DNA of 64,000 nt from assembly GCA_027623325.1 (NCBI GenBank), contig JAQBXY010000012.1, forward strand, positions 20,500 to 84,499, given 5' to 3'. How positions within the stretch are numbered: position 1 is the first letter of the stretch; each line of letters opens with the position of its first letter. Shown here piece by piece: positions 57,080 through 64,000 of the stretch. Under the pieces are notes generated by a model that worked only from the letters and a program-made list of their open reading frames with translations, was not told the origin of the DNA and did no database searches. The translations under genes and the position numbers were made by a program. The DNA is from Gemmatimonadota bacterium (lineage in GTDB: Bacteria > Gemmatimonadota > Gemmatimonadetes > Longimicrobiales > Gaopeijiaceae).

Positions 57080-59788
57080 TTAGGGCTCCGTCGCCGGCCG
57101 CGGGTCGCTCTTCAGGAGCGCGTTGAAGAGAAGCTTGTAGGTGCCGTGAGTCTGGCCGCGATGCTGGACGCGGAATCCGTACATGAGAATGCGGCCGGAC
57201 CCATACTCCACGTCCAGAATCGCACCCTTGCCCGCAAGTCGATCCGACCCGTGGAGCATCCCACTCATCAGGACCCGGTCGGGATCGCTGGCCCACCGTC
57301 CGACCGCCTCGACTCTCCCAGCCTCGCCACCGAACCCGGTGGGCTCGTAGGCCCGACCGTTCGCCCACTTCGCGGCGACTTCGGCGGGACTACCCATCGA
57401 CAACGGGTGGTCCGGGTCCAGTTCGACCCGCAGGATCGAACTGGGAAGAAAGAAGTCCTCGGCGGCGACGCCCTCGAGTGCGTCTCGGACCGGGACGTCG
57501 AACCGTTGGAGGACGAGCTCGTCCGCTCGGTCGAAGGTCACGAGGGTCCCGCCCTTACGCACGAACTGCTTGAGATTGTCGACCCCGTCCTCCCCGATTC
57601 CACCTCGGAACTCCGGAGGCGTCTCGTCCCCGGTATCCCCTTCGATGAGGTGGTTCAGGGATATCTCAGCGGGGAGAATGATGACGTCGAAGCGGTCTTC
57701 GAGGTGGGGAGTCTGTACCGCGGTATTGGTGAGCGTCTCGTACGCGAAATCGAAGTCTTCGAGAACCAGGCGGGTCCACCCCTCATCCATGGAAGCGGCC
57801 CAACCCTGATAGAGCCCGATTCGGGCCTTGGTCTGGGCGGCGACGTCGGATATCCCCTGCGGGTCGGCGGTGACGGTGATCCCGATTTCGGACGCCAATT
57901 CAGACAGAGCGGCGCGCGCGAGACGGTCTGCCGCGGGCACCAGGAATACGGGTCCACCCTCGGTTCGTGCTTTCGAGACTGAGATCCCGGCGTCCAAGAG
58001 CCGGGCCGCTACCTGATGGCTTCGCGTGACCTCCGCGCTGATCGCGTACCATTGGTTCGCCTCGGGAACCGGAGGGGCCACGATGCGCGCGGACATCGCA
58101 GGAACCATTGCACCGATCTCGTCGGCATCGATCCGCACCGCCTCGACGCCCATCTGAAGGGGCATCGTATAGGCCGCCCCATCGTAGGAGCGAACGTAGG
58201 GCCCGTTCGGCCATTCGCGTTGCAGCCTACGATTGCGGGGTTCGAGAAGATCCAGGACTGCGGCCCGGCCGGGCTGCGCTCCGAGCACGATCCACGAACC
58301 AGCCGGGAACAGCCGCTCACTTCCTTCGATAGCCTCCTCGACCTCGTCGACTTCGGCCTCCTCCAGGGAATCCGCCTCGGCTTCGGTCTCCCCTGAAGTC
58401 GCGAGCGTCCCTTCCTCGGGAGTATCCCAGACGTCGGTTTGAGGAATCGCTGAGAAGGCCGCAGTGGCTTGGTGAACCTCGAGGCCCTGGAGGATCAACT
58501 TGTCCACGAGTTCGGCTGCCGCGAGCGGATCCGCTTGGTCGATCGGGATGACGTAGGCGCCCGGGCCTTCGGTCTCACCGCGAGCGATCGTCTCCGACGC
58601 CATCTGCCAGCGTCCCATGAGGTAGTGCTCCCGGAAGCGGGCGCTCTGCTCCAGAAACGAGATGGCAGCGATCATCTGATAGTCGACGATGTCACCGAGC
58701 GTCCACTCACCCCCCATCCAAGGGTCTACGAACGCCATCTGAAAGCCGTACTCGCTCAGGCCTCGCCCGGGCGCCGCCCCGCGCTCGAGCGCCGAGAGAG
58801 CCACGGTGTCCGGGCTCGCGATCCGCGCGCTGGCCGTTTCCGTGAGCAGCGCGACGATATTGTGATAGCGGCCGGTAAGCGCTCCCTCCTGGCCCCAGAT
58901 GCGATACATCGATCCGGTCACTACGCCCTGTTTCCCCGCAGACTGCAGGTCCGCCACCATACCGCCACCGATGAATCGCAGCTGCTGCCACTGCAGCGGA
59001 TGGACATCCGGGTTCATCGGGTCGGGGTAGGGTGGCACGAAAATACGCGGCCCGCTGCTGCCCATCTGATGCTGGTCGAGGTAGAGCTGCGGGTACGCTT
59101 GGCGGTACATCAACTCCATCCAGTAACGCGTCTCGACCAGGTTCGCTTGGAAGAAGTCGCGATTGTCGTCATGGCCGGAGTAGTAGTGGTAGAGCCACGG
59201 CATCCGAGCCCGTTCGTACTCGGTATTCACGTTCTGACGGTACCAGTCCGTGACCATGATCTGGCCGTCTGGGTTGGCCGAGGGCACGAGTACGGTCACG
59301 ACGTTGTCCAGAATTTCCCGAGTCACGTCGTCTGAGCGTGTCACCAACTCGTACACGAGCTGGACGCTCGTCTGGGACGACCCGATCTCGGTCGAATGGA
59401 TGTTGTGGTTGATAAAGGCGGTAGCGGGAATACTGCTCGCGATCCGCTCGGCTTCGGCCCGCGACACGCGACCCTCGGCGATCTGCCTTGAGGCGCTCCG
59501 GATTTCTTCGAGGCGCCTGAGATTGTTCGGCGAAGATATGGTTACTGAAACGAAGTCGTTCCCCAGCGTCGTCGGACCCACGGTCGTGATCTGGACTCGA
59601 TCGGATGCCGCTTCGAGCACGTGGAAATACTCGAGGATCTCGTCCCAGCGGGCGAGCTGTTTGTCGGCGCCCATGGGGTACCCGAAATGCTCTTCAGGCG
59701 TCGGGATCTGTCGGGCCGCGGCGGGTGGAGCGGCGAGCAGAAACGACAGGGCCAGGGCAGCTAGGCGAAGGGCGGAGGCTGCGTGCAC
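57080..59788 (-). CDS. secreted M14 zinc carboxypeptidase
   Basis: ATAFINHNIHSTEIGSSQTSVQLVYEL; VTVLVPSANPDGQIMVTDWYRQNVNTEYERARMPWLYHYYSGHDDNRDFFQ. Confidence 0.88.
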   Translation of the reverse strand: MHAASALRLAALALSFLLAAPPAAARQIPTPEEHFGYPMGADKQLARWDEILEYFHVLEAASDRVQITTVGPTTLGNDFVSVTISSPNNLRRLEEIRSASRQIAEGRVSRAEAERIASSIPATAFINHNIHSTEIGSSQTSVQLVYELVTRSDDVTREILDNVVTVLVPSANPDGQIMVTDWYRQNVNTEYERARMPWLYHYYSGHDDNRDFFQANLVETRYWMELMYRQAYPQLYLDQHQMGSSGPRIFVPPYPDPMNPDVHPLQWQQLRFIGGGMVADLQSAGKQGVVTGSMYRIWGQEGALTGRYHNIVALLTETASARIASPDTVALSALERGAAPGRGLSEYGFQMAFVDPWMGGEWTLGDIVDYQMIAAISFLEQSARFREHYLMGRWQMASETIARGETEGPGAYVIPIDQADPLAAAELVDKLILQGLEVHQATAAFSAIPQTDVWDTPEEGTLATSGETEAEADSLEEAEVDEVEEAIEGSERLFPAGSWIVLGAQPGRAAVLDLLEPRNRRLQREWPNGPYVRSYDGAAYTMPLQMGVEAVRIDADEIGAMVPAMSARIVAPPVPEANQWYAISAEVTRSHQVAARLLDAGISVSKARTEGGPVFLVPAADRLARAALSELASEIGITVTADPQGISDVAAQTKARIGLYQGWAASMDEGWTRLVLEDFDFAYETLTNTAVQTPHLEDRFDVIILPAEISLNHLIEGDTGDETPPEFRGGIGEDGVDNLKQFVRKGGTLVTFDRADELVLQRFDVPVRDALEGVAAEDFFLPSSILRVELDPDHPLSMGSPAEVAAKWANGRAYEPTGFGGEAGRVEAVGRWASDPDRVLMSGMLHGSDRLAGKGAILDVEYGSGRILMYGFRVQHRGQTHGTYKLLFNALLKSDPRPATEP

Positions 59789-59893
59789 GGTACTCTCCCG
59801 AAGCGGTCGGAAACCAGGATGCTGCCCGCGAATGTACCGGTGGTGCCCCCGGCGGGGCGAGAGCCGCGCCCTCGCCCCGAACCGGGAGATTCC

Positions 59894-60739
59894 CTAGAGC
59901 TTGATGACCAGGGAAAGGGTCAGCAAGCTGTCCACCTTCTGACTCGGATTCTGGACCGTTCCCGTCATCGTGTTGCCGGCGTCGAAGAGCGGGATGCTGG
60001 TCTTGGCGGGGTCGTTGTCGAAAAGCATCTGGTACGACGTCTTGAACGCCAGACCTTCGGTCAATGCAATCGCGATCGATGCGACCCAATCGAGGCGAAG
60101 ATCCTCGGTGTCGCGGAGGTTCTCGTCGAGGACGAGGGTCGTGGTCAGATCGGTCGTGGTATTCAGCGCACGCGAACCCTCGATCGTCGCCCGTACACCT
60201 CCGAAACCTTCGTTGTCTAGAGGATCTGGCTCGACGTCCTTCTCGATGGTGTAGGTGCCACCGAGGTCGGTCTTGAATCGACCGCCTTCCCCCTCGACCC
60301 AGGTCTTTCCCATCCCCGCAACGAGCGAAACGCGGTGACTGACACCAGAAAAGGTGTTTCGCTCCCATCCGGCCCCACCGAATGCGAAGGCCCCTCCCAC
60401 CGCTTGATCGTAGCGGCTTCGAGCAAAGTAGTTCTCCGCGGAGCGCTTCGAATCGACCACTTCGTTCACCACCCAGACCGTGGTCGTGCCTACCGCCGTC
60501 CTGGTCGTAATGCTCGAGGAGGCCCGAATTCCGCCAAGCTCCAGCTTGAAGCCTCTTGCCTCATTGGAGCCTACGAGGGAGGTCTTGAGTCCGAGCGTAT
60601 TGGAAGACGAGTTCCCGGCCGTTGCCACATAGCTGAACTCGGTCGCGTTCTCCCACACGAAGGGGTCGGCCTGGGCGTGCACGGAGGCTGGGACGAGCGC
60701 CGCCACCACCACCATTCCAGTATATGCTGCTTTGGACAT
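59894..60739 (-). CDS. DUF481 (YdiY-like) outer-membrane protein
   Basis: FVWENATEFSYVATAGNSSSNTLGLKTSLVG...LKTSYQMLFDNDPAKTSIPLFD; SD and ATG at 60739. Confidence 0.75.
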   Translation of the reverse strand: MSKAAYTGMVVVAALVPASVHAQADPFVWENATEFSYVATAGNSSSNTLGLKTSLVGSNEARGFKLELGGIRASSSITTRTAVGTTTVWVVNEVVDSKRSAENYFARSRYDQAVGGAFAFGGAGWERNTFSGVSHRVSLVAGMGKTWVEGEGGRFKTDLGGTYTIEKDVEPDPLDNEGFGGVRATIEGSRALNTTTDLTTTLVLDENLRDTEDLRLDWVASIAIALTEGLAFKTSYQMLFDNDPAKTSIPLFDAGNTMTGTVQNPSQKVDSLLTLSLVIKL

Positions 60740-60839
60740 TTTCTTCTCCTGGTCTTTCTGAAACGAGGTATCGGGTCGTCGACCCGAGCGATCAGAACGA
60801 CGAATACGCCTGGGACGGCCGCAGGGGTCCGCCGAATCG

Positions 60840-63434
60840 TCAGTGCGTGGCTCGAGCCGCGACGCGCCGGTCCAGCGCCCGTCGGACCGCGACGCGGAGC
60901 GCAGACACGCTGAACGGCTTCTGGAGCAGCCGGTCCATATCCTCGTCGAGCGCCTCCTGCAAGAAGGGATTGTCGACGTAGCCGGACATGAAGAGGACCG
61001 CGGCTTCCGGCATGAGGACGGCGAGCCTTTGGGCGAGTTTGGGGCCGCCCAGTCGAGGCATGACGACGTCGGTGAGAACAAGGTCAACGGGCCCCGTCGT
61101 CGACCGAAGGAATTCGAGGGCCTCCTGACCGTCTTTCGCTGAAACGACCACATATCCGGCCTCTCGAAGCGCCCGCGCCACGAAATCGCGCACCAGGTCC
61201 TCGTCCTCGACGACCAGGACCGTTTCATAACCGGACACCCCTGCACGGGGGGCGTCGGCCGGGGGCACGGCGTCGGAGGTACCCGCCGAGAGGGGGAACC
61301 AGATTTCGATCCGCGTGCCCTGGTCGGGTTGGCTCTGAACGGTGATGGATCCTCCGCCACGCGAAACGATTCCGTACACGGTGGAGAGTCCGAGCCCGGT
61401 ACCTTCACCCATCGGCTTCGTGGTGAAGAACGGCTCGAACATGCGGAGTCGTACAGCGTCGTCCATGCCGGACCCCGTGTCAGTAACCGTAAGGGTCACG
61501 CCTGGGGTGCCTGTCCCGGTTGGCGTATCGATTCCGGCCACGGGAGCGGCGCGGGTCGCGAGGGTGACGAGGCCTCCGGCCGGCATCGAGTCGCGCGCGT
61601 TGAGCACGAGGTTGAGCACCACCTGCTCCAGGTCCCCCGGGTCAATCGAAATCTGGAAGGGGCCCGCCTCCAGGTCGGTCTGCAGGGTGGTAGACTCGCC
61701 GATCACCCTCGCCAACATCTGATCGAGCGCTCGCAACGATTCGTTCAGATCAAGCGACTGTTCGACGCGCGGCCCTTTCCGGCTGAAGGCGAGGAGTCTG
61801 CGAGTCAGCGAGGCCGCCCGACTCGTGGCCTTCGTGATCTGAGACAAGTCCGCACGGAGGGGATGCCCGGCCTGCAAATCGTCGTCGAGAAGTTCTGCGT
61901 TGCCTCCGATGACCGTGAGCAAATTGTTGAAGTCGTGGGCGATACCCCCGGCGAGCTTCCCGAGCGCTTCCATCTTCTGTGTCTGCCGCAACTCCTCTTC
62001 CGTCCGGCGTTCGGCAGTGATGTCCTGCACCACCATCTCGAACAGCGGCTCTTCGGAAGGGTCGCCGATCACTTTGCCAGCGATCCGTACCGTGATTGTC
62101 GTTCCGTCCGCTCGCAGCCAGTCGACTTCGTGCTTACGGACCTGTGCGTTCTCGATCCATTCCGTCACCAGGCGGGTCCGCACCGACGGATCGAGATAGA
62201 GCGCGTCCGGGCCGACTTCGATCAGATGCTCGGATGACTCGTACCCGAGCATCGCGACGAGCGCCGGATTGACCTCGACGAAGCTGTCGCGTGTAGCGAC
62301 GTAGAGTCCGAACACCGCGTTGTCGAAGATTGACTGAAACCGCTCACGAACGGCTCGCTCCGCGCCTTCAGCCTTCTGTTGCTCTCCCAGCGAGTAGTTG
62401 AATTGATCGATCACCGCCAAGAACTCGGTCGGCGTGCCCGAGGGCGGCGGAATGACATCCCCGACCGCGGCTCTGCGGGTGCGATCGGCCAGCTCGGCCA
62501 GAGCGCCGGCGATGCGTCGATAGGCTCGCCACGCGAGCAGCACTCCCACGACCAAGACCAAGAGCGTCGCGGCTACGTGTCGCAACGCCTCTGCCCGGGC
62601 CGGGCCATAGACGATGTCTGACGGTACCCCGACGTAGACCAACCAACCGATTTCATTCTCGACCTGACCCCACGTGCGCTCCACCCCCGTGAGATCGGGT
62701 CCGTCGGCGAACGAACGTCCCGGCCCCACAACCCGATCTGCTCCTGTCTTGGCAGGCAGGGGCTGACCGAGCCAAGTCTCGGCGTCGTGCGAGCGCGCCA
62801 CGACGACGTCATCGCCCGTCGCGATCGTGATGAGGTGGCCCTCGGGGCGCTGGACCCCCGAAAAGAGGCGGTTCAACTCGAGCAGGGGAACCGTGCCGAC
62901 GATTGCTCCCAAGACAACGTCGTCCGGGCCCCAAAGCGGAGCCACGAGCGGAAGCACCCAACTCTTCGTGAAGTCGCCCATCACGGGTGGCCCCACCATA
63001 AAGCGAGGTTGGCGGCTGAAGTCACCGAACCAAGGCCATTCGGTCCCGGATGCGCCGGCCGGGGCGTCTTGGGCGGAGCAGAGGATTTCCCCATCGGGGG
63101 CGATCGTAAGCGCGTTCGCAAGGAACGGAAGCGTGCGCACCAGCCCCCGCATCTCCTCGGTGCACCGATCTCGGCCCGAGACCACACCCTCACGGGACTG
63201 TGCCGCGTGTGCGATCATCAGCTCCTCGGACTGAGCAAGGAACTGCCTCAGACTCAGCGAGGTCGCGTCCGCGAAGGCCAGGGCATCCGTCCATGCCCGT
63301 TCTCTCGCCCCTTCGTACGCGTTGAAACTCCACCAGGCCTGCAAGGCGAGCATCGGAACGACAAGCGCCACGACCAAAGCGACAATTTGGCTACGTAGCG
63401 AGTGGGTGCTCCGAAGCTTGGGTCCTTCCGGCAC
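60840..63434 (-). CDS. hybrid sensor histidine kinase (extracytoplasmic sensor, PAS, HisKA, HATPase, REC)
   Basis: LGKLAGGIAHDFNNLLTVIGGNAELL; MGEGTGLGLSTVYGIVSRGGG; LVVEDEDLVRDFVARALREAGYVVV...VDLVLTDVVMPRLGG. Confidence 0.92.
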   Translation of the reverse strand: MPEGPKLRSTHSLRSQIVALVVALVVPMLALQAWWSFNAYEGARERAWTDALAFADATSLSLRQFLAQSEELMIAHAAQSREGVVSGRDRCTEEMRGLVRTLPFLANALTIAPDGEILCSAQDAPAGASGTEWPWFGDFSRQPRFMVGPPVMGDFTKSWVLPLVAPLWGPDDVVLGAIVGTVPLLELNRLFSGVQRPEGHLITIATGDDVVVARSHDAETWLGQPLPAKTGADRVVGPGRSFADGPDLTGVERTWGQVENEIGWLVYVGVPSDIVYGPARAEALRHVAATLLVLVVGVLLAWRAYRRIAGALAELADRTRRAAVGDVIPPPSGTPTEFLAVIDQFNYSLGEQQKAEGAERAVRERFQSIFDNAVFGLYVATRDSFVEVNPALVAMLGYESSEHLIEVGPDALYLDPSVRTRLVTEWIENAQVRKHEVDWLRADGTTITVRIAGKVIGDPSEEPLFEMVVQDITAERRTEEELRQTQKMEALGKLAGGIAHDFNNLLTVIGGNAELLDDDLQAGHPLRADLSQITKATSRAASLTRRLLAFSRKGPRVEQSLDLNESLRALDQMLARVIGESTTLQTDLEAGPFQISIDPGDLEQVVLNLVLNARDSMPAGGLVTLATRAAPVAGIDTPTGTGTPGVTLTVTDTGSGMDDAVRLRMFEPFFTTKPMGEGTGLGLSTVYGIVSRGGGSITVQSQPDQGTRIEIWFPLSAGTSDAVPPADAPRAGVSGYETVLVVEDEDLVRDFVARALREAGYVVVSAKDGQEALEFLRSTTGPVDLVLTDVVMPRLGGPKLAQRLAVLMPEAAVLFMSGYVDNPFLQEALDEDMDRLLQKPFSVSALRVAVRRALDRRVAARATH

Positions 63435-63543
63435 GGCACGGCCCCCTGAATTCCGCGAAGGGTTTGGTCGTCCCGGAGAAGCTAGGGCTACGGCCCGTCG
63501 CCTACCAGCAGGCTCCGGTCCCGGCTATCTTTGCCCCCGTTAC

Positions 63544-63584
63544 GGGGCCATAGCTCAGTTGGGAGAGCGCCTGGTTTGCAAGCC
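63544..63584 (+). pseudogene. tRNA-Ala(UGC) 5' half only
   Basis: GGGGCCATAGCTCAGTTGGGAGAGCGCCTGGTTTGCAAGCC matches the tRNA-Ala acceptor/D/anticodon 5' region; no matching anticodon 3' strand, T arm or acceptor 3' strand follows. Confidence 0.75.
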
Positions 63585-63594
63585 CGACCCAGAC

Positions 63595-63634
63595 CCTCGG
63601 GATTTCACAGAACTTGTGGAATCTCGGGGGTTTT
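63595..63634 (+). terminator. intrinsic terminator-like hairpin after the tRNA fragment
   Basis: CCTCGGGATTTCACA-GAACT-TGTGGAATCTCGGGG, 15 bp with G-U pairs, followed by GTTTTC. Confidence 0.6.
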
Positions 63635-63688
63635 CTCGTATTCGATGGGGCAGGGGAGAGGGGCGATTCACCGGGTTTGTGAGGCCGA

Positions 63689-63711
63689 ACGTTCACACCA
63701 ACGTTCACACC
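63689..63711. repeat. tandem direct repeat of ACGTTCACACC(A)
   Basis: ACGTTCACACC-A-ACGTTCACACC. Confidence 0.8.
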
Positions 63712-64000
63712 TCTCGGTGACTTCGACGGGCTTCCCTCCTCTGGGCTGCACGATCTGTTCTGTTCCCCTCCAAGCCACCTTTGCCCACCTCAGCCCCGGA
63801 ACCCCCTTTTCGAGAACGCTGATGAAGGGGTGGGACCCATCTGAGGTGTATGTGAGGTGGTGTGGAGAACGACTTCTAGTTGTTCTGAGGGCTCCAGGGA
63901 GAGTTGCTGGGTGGAACCCGGTCTCGCGGTGGAGCCTGAGGGTTAGGCTCCGAGCGGTGTCCGCGTGGCGGTTTCCTGACCCGCGCCGCATCTTGATCGC

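Noticed and set aside
63668-63991. 107-aa minus-strand ORF at the right edge
   Set aside because: Crosses the direct repeats, no recognisable domain and low-information composition; not enough support to call it a CDS.
1-64000. CRISPR arrays, IS elements/transposases or rRNA genes
   Set aside because: No regularly spaced direct repeats, transposase motifs or rRNA signatures were recognised on either strand.

Overview
The window is a gene-dense, high-GC bacterial segment. Gene content resembles Gemmatimonadota/Acidobacteriota-type genomes, but that taxonomic reading is inference only. From left to right it contains: a menaquinone cluster (menB 3' end, PPIase, menA, menE); two sodium:solute symporter modules; a secreted cyanophycinase-like protein; an aquaporin; an amidohydrolase; a ~16.4 kb tandem array of three DUF1592-type (two CxxCH motifs) / Tat-DUF1552 gene pairs, two of them followed by ankyrin-repeat proteins ending in CxxC; paralogous EF-hand-like secreted proteins; a CGNR regulator beside a perfect 20-nt palindrome; tyrS, purE and greA; two PadR + FtsX-like permease units; aminotransferase, BtuF-like, thioredoxin/DsbD/TlpA-like and peptidase genes; a lysine/alanine-rich H1-like protein; a hybrid histidine kinase; and a truncated tRNA-Ala at the right edge. 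The strongest unusual signals are: (1) a peroxiredoxin (minus strand, 53406..52819) with an in-frame UGA exactly where the active-site Cys is expected and a hairpin ~15 nt downstream, making it a candidate selenoprotein; (2) the triplicated diheme-like DUF1592/DUF1552/ankyrin array; (3) an in-frame chimera of acyl-CoA oxidase with an outer-membrane protein C-terminus; (4) decayed or truncated ABC ATPase and caspase-like genes; (5) an orphan minus-strand transcription unit with a 12-nt anti-SD complement and an intrinsic terminator; (6) an FmdB zinc-ribbon ORF with no ATG/GTG/TTG start.
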